A DNA stretch of 64,000 bases, from assembly GCF_900113695.1 (NCBI RefSeq), contig NZ_FOQH01000002.1, forward strand, positions 640,989 through 704,988, written 5' to 3'. The notes below the pieces were generated by a model that was given only the letters and a program-made list of their open reading frames with translations, was not told the DNA's origin and searched no databases. Every line of letters starts with the position of its first letter. The stretch's first letter is position 1. Of the stretch, positions 24,890 to 33,709 are shown piece by piece. The DNA comes from Albimonas pacifica (GTDB taxonomy: Bacteria; Pseudomonadota; Alphaproteobacteria; Rhodobacterales; Rhodobacteraceae). A program made the position numbers and the translations under genes.

Positions 24890-26146
24890 TCAGGTTCGGA
24901 TGGTCATGCCGTCGGCCAGCGACATGCGCCATGCGCGGATCGCGGGCGGCAGGCCGGCCAGCGCGCCCGCCGCGGCCACCGCGGCCAGCAGCGCCAGCTC
25001 CCGCGCCCCCGGCGCGGAGACAGGCAACCACAAGCCCCAGGCGGAGTCGATCCACGGACGCGCGATCAGCAGCAGCGCGTAGAGCAGCCCCAGCCCCGCG
25101 AGCGCGCCGGCGAGCGAGAGCATCGTCGCCTCCAGCACCAGAAGACCGAGGATGGTCGAGGGCCGCGCGCCCACCGCGCGCAGGATCGCCATCTCGCGCC
25201 GCCGGGCGTCGAGGCCCGCGAAGACCATGGCGGCGAGCCCGATCAGCGCCGTCGCCACCACCATGCCCGAGACCGCGACCAGCGCCGTCTCGGCCACGCC
25301 GACGATGGCCCACAGCTCCTGCAAAGCGACGCCGGGCAGGACGGCCAGCAGCGGCTCCTGGGGGTATTCGTTGATCCAGCGCTGCAGGCCGAAGATCTGC
25401 AGGCGCGACTTCACCCCGACCAGGGCCGCGGTGATCGCCTGGGGCCGGAGGTCCATCGCCCGCACCTCGTCGGCCGAGACGCGCGCGCCTTCGGGGGCCT
25501 GCGCCCCGCGGGTCCAGTCGACGTGGATCGCCTCGATGGCGCGCAGGGAGACGTGCACGGTGCGGTCCACCGGCGTGCCCGTGCGCTCCAGGATCCCCGC
25601 GACGCGGAAGGGCTTGTCCCCGTGCTCGGAGAAGGAGGCGAGGCCGTGGGCCACCACGATCTCGTCGCCGAGGACGTAGCCCAGCGTCTCGGCGACCTCG
25701 GCCCCGATGACGGCGTCGAAGAGGTCGTCGAAAGGGGCGCCCGCTGCGAAGCCCAGCGGGCGGCCGCCGCGGTAGCGGTAGCGCTCGAAATACTCGCCCG
25801 TCGTCCCCAGCACCCGGAAGCCGCGGTGGCTGTCGCCGAGCGACAGGGGGACGATCCAGTCGACCTCGGGCCGCGCCGCGATCTCCTCGTAGCTCTCCCA
25901 GGTCAAGTTGGCGGTGGCGTCGCCGATGCGGAACACCGAGTAGAGCAGAAGCTGCACCGAGCCCGAGCGCGCCCCCACGATCAGGTCGGTCCCCGATACG
26001 GTGTCGGCGAAGGAGGCTTTCGCCCCGGTCCTCACCGTCTCCACCCCCAGCAGCAGGCAGGTCGAGAGCGCGATCGCCGCCGCCGTCAGCAGCGCCGTGA
26101 CGCGCCGGTTGAGGAGCGAGAGGAACGCCAGCCGCATCAGGCTCAT
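24890..26146 (-). CDS. FtsX/MacB-type ABC transporter permease
   Basis: 418 aa. One TM near residues 12-35, a large periplasmic domain (about 40-270), then three TM segments in the C-terminal FtsX domain with GLAAMVFAGLDARRREMAILRAVGA, the hallmark of the family. Partner of the ATPase encoded immediately upstream (4-nt ATGA overlap). Such systems use mechanotransmission across the periplasm rather than classic import. In Zur-regulated operons they are thought to help zinc acquisition, and that is the likely role here. Confidence 0.9.
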   Translation of the reverse strand: MSLMRLAFLSLLNRRVTALLTAAAIALSTCLLLGVETVRTGAKASFADTVSGTDLIVGARSGSVQLLLYSVFRIGDATANLTWESYEEIAARPEVDWIVPLSLGDSHRGFRVLGTTGEYFERYRYRGGRPLGFAAGAPFDDLFDAVIGAEVAETLGYVLGDEIVVAHGLASFSEHGDKPFRVAGILERTGTPVDRTVHVSLRAIEAIHVDWTRGAQAPEGARVSADEVRAMDLRPQAITAALVGVKSRLQIFGLQRWINEYPQEPLLAVLPGVALQELWAIVGVAETALVAVSGMVVATALIGLAAMVFAGLDARRREMAILRAVGARPSTILGLLVLEATMLSLAGALAGLGLLYALLLIARPWIDSAWGLWLPVSAPGARELALLAAVAAAGALAGLPPAIRAWRMSLADGMTIRT

Positions 26147-26922
26147 GCCGCGGCCTCCCGCGAGGTCCGCGCGATCTGCGTCAGCGCCACCGAGCGGTCG
26201 AAGCGGGCGGCCAGCGCGGGGTCGTGGCTGACCATCAGCACCGTCGCCCCCGCCGACTCGGCCTGCGCGAACATCAGCTCGAGGAAGGCGCCCTGGGCGG
26301 CGACGTCGAGGGCCGAGGTCGGCTCGTCCGCCACGATCAGTCCCGGCCCCCCGATCAGGGCGCGCGCCACCGCCACCCGCTGCTGCTGGCCGACCGAGAG
26401 CTCGGCCGCCGGCGCGCGCAGGACCAGCGCCTCCGGCAGGCCCAGGGCCTGCGCCAGGCGCAGCGCCTCGGCCCGCGCGCCGCGGCCGACGCGGGCGCGG
26501 CGGGCGGGGGCGAAGCGCAGGGGCAGCAGGATGTTGTCGAGCGCGCTGGCGTAGGGCAGCAGGTTGAACATCTGGAAGACCACGCCGATCCGCTCTGCCC
26601 GGAAGCGGTCGCGGCGGGCGGGGGAGAGGGCCGAGAGCGCCTCGCCTTCCACCTCCACCCGGCCGGCCTGGGGCGCGGCCACCCCGCAGATCAGGGCGAG
26701 CAGCGTCGACTTGCCCGAGCCGGACGGCCCGTGCAGGAACACCCGCTCGCCCCGCGCGATCTCCAGCGCGTCGACCTCCAGCGCGAAGCCGCCCCGGGCG
26801 CGGCTCTTCGCGCCCGAGACGGATCCGGGGGCGCGGTTCCCCGCGCCCGAGACGGATTCGGGGGCGCGGTTCCCCGCGCCCCAGGCGTATCGCACCCCCT
26901 CCAGCCGCAGCGCCGGCGCCAT
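26143..26922 (-). CDS. ABC transporter ATP-binding protein (LolD/MacB type) with N-terminal repeat insert
   Basis: 259 aa. Walker A HGPSGSGKST, signature LSVGQQQRVAVARAL, Walker B LIVADEPTSALDV. Between the first strand (LRLEGVRYAW) and the second (FALEVDALEI) is a tandem run of about 11-residue units GAGNRAPxSVS (residues 15-43), encoded by 33-bp DNA repeats and absent from usual LolD-type ATPases. The signature LSVGQ replaces LSGGQ. It starts 3 bp after the ZrgA-like gene stop. Energises the FtsX-type permease. Confidence 0.9.
   Translation of the reverse strand: MAPALRLEGVRYAWGAGNRAPESVSGAGNRAPGSVSGAKSRARGGFALEVDALEIARGERVFLHGPSGSGKSTLLALICGVAAPQAGRVEVEGEALSALSPARRDRFRAERIGVVFQMFNLLPYASALDNILLPLRFAPARRARVGRGARAEALRLAQALGLPEALVLRAPAAELSVGQQQRVAVARALIGGPGLIVADEPTSALDVAAQGAFLELMFAQAESAGATVLMVSHDPALAARFDRSVALTQIARTSREAAA
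26809..26874. repeat. 33-bp tandem repeat inside the ABC ATPase gene
   Basis: Two near-identical 33-bp units (26809-26841, 26842-26874) with partial copies on both sides, together spanning about 26790-26885. The unit length keeps frame and encodes the GAGNRAPxSVS repeats. Copy number could vary between strains by slippage. Confidence 0.85.
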
Positions 26923-26925
26923 CGC

Positions 26926-27564
26926 TCAGAGCGCGCCGTCGAGGTCGAGCTCCGGCGCCGCGCGCTCGACCTCGAAGACCCGGGCGCCGGCCTCGGAGAC
27001 GACCTGCACGGCCAGGTTCTGCGCGCCCTCGAACCGCTCGAAATAGGGGAAGGCGAGGGCGTCGACGGCGTCCGCGTCGGCGCAGCTCAGCTCCCACAGC
27101 GCGCGGAACTCGGCGTGGCCGCCCCCAGCGTCGTCGTGATCGTCGTGGGCGTGCGCCGCGTCGTCATGGGCGTGATCGTCGTCATGGGCATGATCCTCGT
27201 CATGCGCGTGCGCCTCGTCGTGGTCGTCGTCGCCGTGATCGTCGCCCACCAGCTCCGCGGCGACCTCGAGCACCTCGCAGCCGGCGGCCTCGGGGAAGGC
27301 GACCAGCTCCAGCGGGCGGGAGAGCAGGTCGAGCGCGCGCTCGACCGCGGCGCGGTCGGCCGCGCTTTCGGGGGCGTGCTCGAAGCCCACCACGTCGGCG
27401 CCGGGCGCCTCGAGCGCGAGCGCGATGCGGTCGCCCTCGCGCGCGATGTCGAGCCGGCCGTGGCCGTGGACATGGGCGCCGAGCTCGCGACGCTCCTGCG
27501 CGAGCGCGGGCTGGGCGGCGAGACCGAGGGCGAGAAGGGCGAGGGGCGCGAGGCGGCGGGTCAT
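26926..27564 (-). CDS. DUF2796/ZrgA-like zinc-binding periplasmic protein
   Basis: 212 aa. Signal peptide at residues 1-22. Next comes ERRELGAHVHGHGRLDIA, the typical ZrgA/DUF2796 opening. In the middle is a long His/Asp-rich stretch (about 109-150, many DHDDxHAH units) suited to loose zinc binding. ZrgA-like proteins bind zinc in the periplasm and are Zur-regulated. A Zur-type box lies 65 bp upstream. First gene of a five-gene operon that continues into the ABC transporter. Confidence 0.9.
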   Translation of the reverse strand: MTRRLAPLALLALGLAAQPALAQERRELGAHVHGHGRLDIAREGDRIALALEAPGADVVGFEHAPESAADRAAVERALDLLSRPLELVAFPEAAGCEVLEVAAELVGDDHGDDDHDEAHAHDEDHAHDDDHAHDDAAHAHDDHDDAGGGHAEFRALWELSCADADAVDALAFPYFERFEGAQNLAVQVVSEAGARVFEVERAAPELDLDGAL

Positions 27565-27628
27565 GGGGGTCCTTTCCGGATCTGGGGGCGGAATCGCCGA
27601 CGGCGGCGACGGTAGTGGATCGGGATGC

Positions 27629-27646
27629 AATGTTATAGCATAACTT
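27629..27646. promoter_or_regulatory. Zur-type box upstream of the ZrgA-like operon
   Basis: AATGTTATAGCATAACTT contains the inverted repeat GTTAT-AGC-ATAAC (27632-27644), matching the alphaproteobacterial Zur pattern built on TGTTATA..TATAACA. It is an AT-rich island in GC-rich DNA and precedes a zinc-binding-protein gene, so zinc-dependent repression is very likely. Confidence 0.85.
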
Positions 27647-27706
27647 TCGCGACGCCCTCGCGACGCCCCGGCCCGGCGCCGGCGGCTCCGCGATCACGTC
27701 CTGCCG

Positions 27707-27733
27707 GAGGCCCGGGGTCAAGCCCGGGGCGCC
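27707..27733. repeat. Single copy of the 27-bp GC-rich intergenic repeat
   Basis: Same element as at 13.8 and 17.5 kb, in the gap between the DUF6525-like gene end and the ZrgA-like promoter. It may act as the transcription end of the minus-strand operon that finishes at 27833. Confidence 0.7.
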
Positions 27734-27832
27734 CTCGGGGGTGGGCATGGCGACCGGCGTCGCAGGGGTCGCGGCGGTGGCGCGCGGCGGCGCGGCGCCC
27801 CCGGGTCGTCCCTGGAGGGCGGACGGGGCGCG

Positions 27833-28186
27833 TCAGGTCAGGCCGAGGCGGCGGGCCTGCAGGGCGTCGAGCGCGGCGAGCGCCGCGGCCTCGTCCCCGC
27901 CGCTGGCGCGCCGGGCGCGGGCCCAGGCGCGGGCGGCGGAGCGGGGGCTCCAGGGCAGGGCGGCCTCGGCCAGCCAGCGGCGCAGGGCGGGGGGCAGGCG
28001 GTCGAACTCGGCCATCGGGTCGCCCGCGCGGCGCCGCGCCCTGAGCGGGACGGCGCCGCGGTTGCCGGGCGCGGCCGGGCGCGGGGGACCGGCCGCCGCC
28101 TCGCCGCGCATGGCGCCGCCCCCGCCGCGGGGGGCGGGAGGCGGGAGCGCGGGGCCCGCGCCGGCCGGGGCCGTGGGCGCACTCAT
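27833..28186 (-). CDS. DUF6525-like small protein
   Basis: 117 aa. After a Gly/Ala/Pro-rich N-terminus of about 40 residues, the sequence [17 protein letters not shown] leads into YDxLP-like [33 protein letters not shown], which I recognise as the DUF6525 pattern of Rhodobacterales. Function unknown. Its ATG overlaps the CobW-type GTPase stop by 4 nt, so it is the third gene of a Zur-controlled operon. A role with the metallochaperone is possible. Confidence 0.75.
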   Translation of the reverse strand: MSAPTAPAGAGPALPPPAPRGGGGAMRGEAAAGPPRPAAPGNRGAVPLRARRRAGDPMAEFDRLPPALRRWLAEAALPWSPRSAARAWARARRASGGDEAAALAALDALQARRLGLT

Positions 28187-29400
28187 GCCGCCTGCCGGCC
28201 CCAGGCGGGGAACGGGTCGGGAAGGGCGCGCCAGGCCTCGGGCGTGAAGGCGGGGGCCTCGGCCTCGGTCAGGAGGGCCGCGTCGAGCGTCCCGGTGATC
28301 CGCGCGCGGTCGAGGCCGACGCCGATGAACACCAGCTCCTGGCGGCGGTCGCCCCAGGGGTCCTGCCAGCGCTCCAGGGTGCGGGCGACGGACTCGGGGT
28401 GCTCGGGCCAGCGGTCGCGGGGGACCGAGGCCCACCAGCCGCCCAGCGGGCGCACGGAGGAGATCGCGCCGGCGAGGCTGAACTCGGCGACCCACTGGGG
28501 ACGCGTGGCGATCCAGAAGTGGCCCTTGGCCCGGATCGCGCCGGGCAGCGGGCCGTTGAGGGCGGCGTGGATGCGCTCGGGGTGGAACGGGCGCCGGGCG
28601 CGGTAGACGAAGGAGGTCACGCCGTATTCCTCCGTCTCGGGCACGTGGTCGGCGAAGCCGTGCAGCTCCTTGGCCCAGAGGGGGTGCAGGTGGGCGCGTT
28701 CGAAGTCGAAGAGGCCGGTTTCGAAGACGTCGGCAAGGGGCGCCTGGGCCCAGTCGGCCTCGACCAGGCGGGCCTCGGCGTTGAGGCTGCGCACGATGGC
28801 GCGGGCGGCGGCGGCGCGATCCGGGCCGGCGAGGCCGATCTTGTTGAGGACCACCACGTCGGCGAACTCGATCTGGTCGGTCAGCAGGTCGACGAGGGTG
28901 CGCTGGTCGGCTTCCCCCAGGGATTCGCCCCGGTCGCCGATGAAGTCGTGGCTGGCGAAGTCGGCGGCGAGCGCGGCGGCGTCCACCACCGTCACCATCG
29001 CGTCCAGCCGGGCGACGTCGGCGAGGCTGCGGCCCTCCTCGTCGCGGAACTCGAAGGTGGCGGCGACGGGGAGGGGCTCGGCGATGCCGGTCGATTCGAT
29101 CAGCAGGTGGTCGAAGCGACCCTCGGCGGCGAGGCGCGAGACCTCGGTCAGCAGGTCTTCGCGCAGCGTGCAGCAGATGCAGCCGTTGGTCATCTCCACC
29201 AGCGTCTCGTCGGCGCGGGAGAGCTCGGCGCCGCCCTCGCGCACGAGGTCCGCGTCGATGTTCACCTCGGACATGTCGTTGACCAGCACCGCGACCCGCC
29301 GCCCCTCGCGGTTGGCGAGGACGTGGTTGAGCAGCGTGGTCTTGCCGGCGCCGAGGAAGCCGGAGAGCACGGTCACCGGCAGGCGGGGGTCGCGGGACAT
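28183..29400 (-). CDS. CobW/COG0523 GTPase, probable zinc metallochaperone
   Basis: 405 aa. G3E GTPase: Walker [10 protein letters not shown] (residues 14-22), the zinc-binding GCICC (73-77), the ESTGIAEP switch, NKIG for guanine recognition, and a C-terminal CobW_C domain including GHFWIATRP. This is the ZigA/ZagA/YciC type that delivers zinc to client enzymes in zinc starvation. It lies 11 bp after a His-rich envelope protein gene behind a Zur box, which supports the zinc assignment over cobalt or nitrile-hydratase roles. Confidence 0.92.
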   Translation of the reverse strand: MSRDPRLPVTVLSGFLGAGKTTLLNHVLANREGRRVAVLVNDMSEVNIDADLVREGGAELSRADETLVEMTNGCICCTLREDLLTEVSRLAAEGRFDHLLIESTGIAEPLPVAATFEFRDEEGRSLADVARLDAMVTVVDAAALAADFASHDFIGDRGESLGEADQRTLVDLLTDQIEFADVVVLNKIGLAGPDRAAAARAIVRSLNAEARLVEADWAQAPLADVFETGLFDFERAHLHPLWAKELHGFADHVPETEEYGVTSFVYRARRPFHPERIHAALNGPLPGAIRAKGHFWIATRPQWVAEFSLAGAISSVRPLGGWWASVPRDRWPEHPESVARTLERWQDPWGDRRQELVFIGVGLDRARITGTLDAALLTEAEAPAFTPEAWRALPDPFPAWGRQAA

Positions 29401-29411
29401 GGGGGCCTCCT

Positions 29412-30194
29412 TCAGAAGCTCAGTTCGAGGTTGAGGGAGAGGGCGGCGTCGGCCGCCCCGTCGGTCAGGCCGAACAGCACCGCCGCGCGGGGCGTCAGGC
29501 TGCGGCCGTCGAGGTCGAAGGTCGCGGCGAGCGCGGGGCCCGCGTAATGCGCCTGGTCGCCGAAGGCGGGGGTGTCGCCGAAGGCGTCCTCGACGCCGCC
29601 ATGAGCCTCGAAGCCGGCCTGCACCCCGCCGCCGATCCCGGCCATGGCCGAGACGGCGTAGGCGAGGCCGGGGTCCTCGTCGCCGAAGGGGGTTTCGAGG
29701 AACAGGTTGCCGATCAGCGTGACGCCGTGGGCCGAGACCTCGGCGACCGGGCCGAAGACCAGGGCGCCGTCGCCGATGCCGCCCTCGAAGGGCGCCTCCA
29801 GCCTGGCGTAGACGCCGGCGGACCAGGCGAAGGCCGCGTCATGGGCATGGGCATGGGAATGGCCGTGGGCGTGGGCGCCGGGGCCCTCGCCGACGGGGAG
29901 CATGAACAGGTTCTCCCACTCCAGCGCCTCGGCCTCGACGCCGCCGCCCTGGAGGTTGGCGAGCTCCACCGCCAGGGTGGTCTTCCAGAACGAGGTCACG
30001 CCGTAGCCCAGCGCGAGCTCGTGGACCGAACGCTCCTCGCCCCCGGGGACCGGGCCGAGCGAGACGGCATTGAGCGATTCCAGCTCGAACGCCCCGCGGG
30101 AGACGCCGGGGTGGACGACGTGGAAGGCGCCCTCGGCCAGCGCCGGGGAGGAGAGGAGGAGCAGGGCGGAGGCGGGGGCGAGGCTGCGAAGCAC
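29412..30194 (-). CDS. Secreted His-rich protein, probable outer-membrane beta-barrel
   Basis: 260 aa with a GTG start. Signal peptide at residues 1-20 ([14 protein letters not shown]). The mature part alternates polar and hydrophobic residues, is Gly/aromatic-rich, and ends in Phe (LSLNLELSF), as outer-membrane barrels do. A loop at about 108-119 is [12 protein letters not shown], suited to zinc binding. First gene after a Zur-type box and before the COG0523 GTPase. Likely a zinc-capture porin, although no named family is recognised. Confidence 0.78.
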   Translation of the reverse strand: MLRSLAPASALLLLSSPALAEGAFHVVHPGVSRGAFELESLNAVSLGPVPGGEERSVHELALGYGVTSFWKTTLAVELANLQGGGVEAEALEWENLFMLPVGEGPGAHAHGHSHAHAHDAAFAWSAGVYARLEAPFEGGIGDGALVFGPVAEVSAHGVTLIGNLFLETPFGDEDPGLAYAVSAMAGIGGGVQAGFEAHGGVEDAFGDTPAFGDQAHYAGPALAATFDLDGRSLTPRAAVLFGLTDGAADAALSLNLELSF

Positions 30195-30230
30195 GGCGAG
30201 GGATCTCCGGGGCGTGGTCGTCGAATCGTT

Positions 30231-30247
30231 ACGTTATAACATAACGT
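30231..30247. promoter_or_regulatory. Zur-type box upstream of the His-rich protein/COG0523 operon
   Basis: ACGTTATAACATAACGT is a perfect 7-3-7 inverted repeat whose GTTAT-AAC-ATAAC core equals that of the box at 27.6 kb. It lies 37 bp upstream of the GTG start of the His-rich protein, well placed to block transcription. Tex (start 30424) reads away on the other strand and could be affected too, but it is almost 180 bp off. Confidence 0.87.
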
Positions 30248-30423
30248 CTCGCCTTCTCGCGGAAACGCCGGCGCGTCGCAACCCCGCCGCGGGGGCCTTT
30301 GCGCAGCGTCATGGGCGGGCGGTCTTCCCCTGCGGCCGGCGGATTGCGTCCCGCTTGCCCCTTGGAGCGGGCCCTGCGCTTCGCTATCCCCTGCGGTCCG
30401 AGACCCCGCAGGGAGACCCCGCC

Positions 30424-32865
30424 TTGGACACGTCCGCCGACAGCCCGACCCCCGCCGCTTCGGAAGCTCACGTCGCCCAGAAGATCGCCCGGCTGATCGC
30501 CGAGGAGATCGGCGCCCGCCCCCCCCAGGTCGCCGCCGCGGTGGATCTGCTGGACGGGGGGGCGACGGTTCCCTTCGTCGCCCGCTACCGCAAGGAGGTG
30601 ACGGGCGGGCTCGACGACGCCCAGCTGCGCACGCTGGCCGACCGGCTGACCTACCTGCGCGAGCTGGAGGCGCGGCGCACGGCGATCCTCAAGTCGATCT
30701 CCGAGCAGGGGAAGCTGACCGACGACCTGGGCCGCGCCATCGCCGGGGCCGAGACGAAGGCGACGCTCGAGGACCTGTATCTCCCCTACAAGCCCAAGCG
30801 CCGCACCAAGGCGATGATCGCGCGGGAGAACGGGCTGGAGCCCCTGCTGCGCGCCATCCAGGAGCAGCGGGGCGCCGAGCCCGAGGCGCTGGCCGCGGCC
30901 TACGTGACCGAGGCGGTGAAGGACGTGAAGGCCGCGCTCGACGGCGCCCGCGACATCCTGGTGGAGGAGCTGGCGGAGAACGCCGACCTGCTGGGGCGGT
31001 TGCGCACGCTGATGCAGACGACGGGCGTGGTCTCGGCGACGGTGGTTCCGGGGAAGGAGGCGGAGGGGGCCAAGTTCTCGGACTACTTCGCGCATTCGGA
31101 GAAATGGGCGACGATGCCCTCGCACCGGGCGCTGGCGATCATGCGCGCCCAGAACGAGGAGATCGTGACCGTCGCCATCGCGCCGGAGCCCGAGACCGGC
31201 GAGGCGCAGGTGGAGGCCGCGGTCGCCGCCGCCGTGGGGATCCGGGGCGAGGGTCCCGGCGACCAGTGGCTGAAGAAGACCGCGGGCTGGGCCTGGCGGG
31301 TGAAGCTGAGCCTGACGATGTATCTCGACCTGATGGGCGAGCTGCGCCGGCGCGCGCATGAGGAAGCCATCGCGGTCTTCGCGCGCAATCTCAAGGACCT
31401 GCTGCTGGCGGCGCCGGCGGGGCCGCGGGCGACGCTGGGGCTCGACCCCGGCATCCGCACCGGGGTGAAGGCCGCGGTGGTGGATGCGACGGGCAAGCTG
31501 CTGGAGACGGCGACGCTCTACCCGTTCCAGCCCAGGAAGGACGTGCGCGGGGCCGAGGCGAAGATCGTCGAGATGGTGCGCAGACACGGCGTCGACCTGG
31601 TCGCCATCGGCAACGGCACCGCCTCGCGCGAGACCGAGCGGCTGGTGGCCGATGCGCTGAAGCTGCTGCCCGCGGGGGGGAAGACGCCCACCAAGGTGGT
31701 GGTGTCGGAGGCGGGGGCCTCGGTCTATTCGGCCTCCGAGCTCGCCTCGAAGGAGTTCCCGGATCTGGACGTGTCGCTGCGCGGCGCGGTCTCGATCGCG
31801 CGGCGGCTGCAGGACCCGCTGGCGGAGCTGGTGAAAATCGAGCCGAAGTCGATCGGCGTCGGCCAGTACCAGCACGACGTCGACCAGCACCGGCTGGCGA
31901 AGGCGCTGGACGGGGTGGTCGAGGATGCGGTGAACGCGGTGGGCGTGGATCTGAACACCGCCTCGGCGCCGCTGCTGGCGCGGGTGGCGGGCGTGGGGCC
32001 CTCGCTGGCGCAGAACATCGTGGGGCATCGCGACGCCAACGGCGCGTTCCCGTCCCGCAAGGCGCTGAAGAAAGTCTCGGGCCTGGGGCCCAAGGCCTTC
32101 GAGCAGTGCGCGGGCTTCCTGCGGGTGCAGGGGGGCGAGGAGCCGCTCGACGCCTCCGCCGTGCACCCCGAGGCCTACGATCTGGCGCGGGCCATCGTGA
32201 AGGCCTGCGGGCGCGACATCCGGGCGATCCAGGCCGACGGCTCGGCGCTGAAGCGGCTGGACCCCGAGGACTTCGTGACCGAGGCCTTCGGCCTGCCCAC
32301 CGTGCGCGACATCCTGGGCGAGCTGGAAAAACCCGGCCGCGACCCCCGGCCGGAGTTCAGGACGGCGTCCTTCGCCGATGGCGTGGAAGAGATCTCGGAC
32401 CTGCGCGAGGGCATGCTGCTGGAGGGCACGGTGACCAACGTGGCCGCCTTCGGCGCCTTCGTGGACATCGGCGTGCACCAGGACGGGCTGGTGCATATCA
32501 GCCAGCTCGCGGACCGGTTCGTGAAGGACCCGCACGAGGTGGTGAAGGCCGGCGACGTCGTGAAGGTCCGGGTGATGGAGGTCGACGCGCCGCGCAAGCG
32601 CATCGCGCTCTCGATGCGCAAGCAGGCCTCGGCCGAGGACGGCGCACGGGGCGAGGCGCGCCGCGGCGGCGGTCCGCGCGACGACCGGCAGGGCCGCGGC
32701 CGCGGCCCGGGCGGGCCCGGCGGCAAGGGGCCGGACGGGCGCGGCCCGCAGGGCGGCGGCCGCGGCCCCGGCAAGGGCCCGGGCGGCGGCGGCGGCAAGC
32801 CCGCGGGCCCCGGCGAGGGCGCGCTGAGCGCGGCGCTCCTCGACGCCATGCGCAAGCGCGGCTGA
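30424..32865 (+). CDS. tex: Tex family S1 RNA-binding transcription accessory protein
   Basis: 813 aa with a TTG start behind GGGAGA. Domains in order: Tex-like N-terminal helical region (about 15-320, with [17 protein letters not shown]), a YqgF/RNase-H-like domain from about 336 ([17 protein letters not shown]), helix-hairpin-helix (about 505-580, [16 protein letters not shown]), and an S1 domain (about 659-730, [16 protein letters not shown]). A Gly/Pro/Arg-rich tail of about 60 residues is added, ending [12 protein letters not shown]. Binds RNA and acts on transcription or stress responses in the cytoplasm. Apparently monocistronic. Confidence 0.95.
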   Translation: MDTSADSPTPAASEAHVAQKIARLIAEEIGARPPQVAAAVDLLDGGATVPFVARYRKEVTGGLDDAQLRTLADRLTYLRELEARRTAILKSISEQGKLTDDLGRAIAGAETKATLEDLYLPYKPKRRTKAMIARENGLEPLLRAIQEQRGAEPEALAAAYVTEAVKDVKAALDGARDILVEELAENADLLGRLRTLMQTTGVVSATVVPGKEAEGAKFSDYFAHSEKWATMPSHRALAIMRAQNEEIVTVAIAPEPETGEAQVEAAVAAAVGIRGEGPGDQWLKKTAGWAWRVKLSLTMYLDLMGELRRRAHEEAIAVFARNLKDLLLAAPAGPRATLGLDPGIRTGVKAAVVDATGKLLETATLYPFQPRKDVRGAEAKIVEMVRRHGVDLVAIGNGTASRETERLVADALKLLPAGGKTPTKVVVSEAGASVYSASELASKEFPDLDVSLRGAVSIARRLQDPLAELVKIEPKSIGVGQYQHDVDQHRLAKALDGVVEDAVNAVGVDLNTASAPLLARVAGVGPSLAQNIVGHRDANGAFPSRKALKKVSGLGPKAFEQCAGFLRVQGGEEPLDASAVHPEAYDLARAIVKACGRDIRAIQADGSALKRLDPEDFVTEAFGLPTVRDILGELEKPGRDPRPEFRTASFADGVEEISDLREGMLLEGTVTNVAAFGAFVDIGVHQDGLVHISQLADRFVKDPHEVVKAGDVVKVRVMEVDAPRKRIALSMRKQASAEDGARGEARRGGGPRDDRQGRGRGPGGPGGKGPDGRGPQGGGRGPGKGPGGGGGKPAGPGEGALSAALLDAMRKRG

Positions 32866-33318
32866 GGGCGCCTCCGCCGCCGGTCCTCAGGCGCGCCCCG
32901 CCTCGCGGGATCGCGCCGAACGCCCGCCCCCGGGCTCGCCCCGGGCTCGACCCGGGGCCTCTCCCCGGCCGGCGTCCTGCGTGGGCGCTGCGCGATATGG
33001 CCGACGCCGGCCCCGGGCCGGCCCGCCGGATGCGCCGCGTCGGCCGTCCCGCCCGCGGCTGGCGTTGGGCCCGCGGCGCAGGGCGGAGGCGGCGCCGGGG
33101 GGCGACCGCCGCGGGCGGCGGATGGCGCGCCGGGTCGGCGGTCGGGCGCGCGGGCGGCGACCGGGGACGCCCGCCGCGAGCGCTCCGCCCGCCCCGCGCC
33201 GCGGGCCCGCGGCCAGCCCCGGGGCGCGGCCGCCGACGCGGCGCCCCGCGGGAGGCTGGCGCGCGGTGGGCGGGGCGTGGCAGGCTCGCCGCCAGGCCCG
33301 CGCACAGGGAGACCGCGC
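32866..33318. other. 453-bp GC-rich intergenic region
   Basis: No supportable gene. Open frames here are long only because AT-poor DNA lacks stop codons, and their translations are Arg/Ala/Pro/Gly runs. One copy of the 27-bp palindromic repeat family lies at about 32937-32961, 70 bp after tex, where it may end or stabilise the tex mRNA. Confidence 0.6.
32937..32961. repeat. Copy of the GC-rich palindromic repeat downstream of tex
   Basis: 25 bp, CCCCGGGCTCGACCCGGGG core flanked by GC and CCTC as in the other copies. Confidence 0.7.
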
Positions 33319-33702
33319 ATGACCGACATCGAGGGCGGCTGCCTCTGCGGCGACGTCCGCATCGCCGCCTCCGGCGCGCCGTTGCGGGTGGGGCTGTGCC
33401 ACTGCCTCGACTGCCGCAAGCACCACGGGGCGGCCTTCTTCGCCGCCGCGATCTTCCCCGCCGCGGCCGTCGCGGTCTCGGGCGAGACCAACGCCTTCCG
33501 GGGCCGGCGGTTCTGCCCGCGCTGCGGCTCCTCGGTGTTCTCCGTCTCGGGCGACGAGGTCGAGCTGCATCTGGGCGCGCTGGACGAACCCAGCCGCTTC
33601 GCCCCGACCTACGAGCTCTGGACCTGCCGGCGCGAGGGCTGGCTGCCCGAGTTCCCCGGGCTGGCCAGGTTCGAGCGGGACGAGGCCCCGCCCGGGACCT
33701 GA
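33319..33702 (+). CDS. GFA-family zinc-binding protein
   Basis: 127 aa. Glutathione-dependent-formaldehyde-activating-enzyme fold: GGCLCGDVR at the N-terminus, CHCLDCRKHHGAAFF, FCPRCGSSVF, the three zinc-binding Cys clusters of the family. Most members have no known substrate, and real S-hydroxymethylglutathione synthase activity is doubtful. Preceded by GGGAGA. Single gene, converging on the rhodanese gene with only 7 bp between stops. Confidence 0.9.
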   Translation: MTDIEGGCLCGDVRIAASGAPLRVGLCHCLDCRKHHGAAFFAAAIFPAAAVAVSGETNAFRGRRFCPRCGSSVFSVSGDEVELHLGALDEPSRFAPTYELWTCRREGWLPEFPGLARFERDEAPPGT

Positions 33703-33709
33703 CCCAGGG

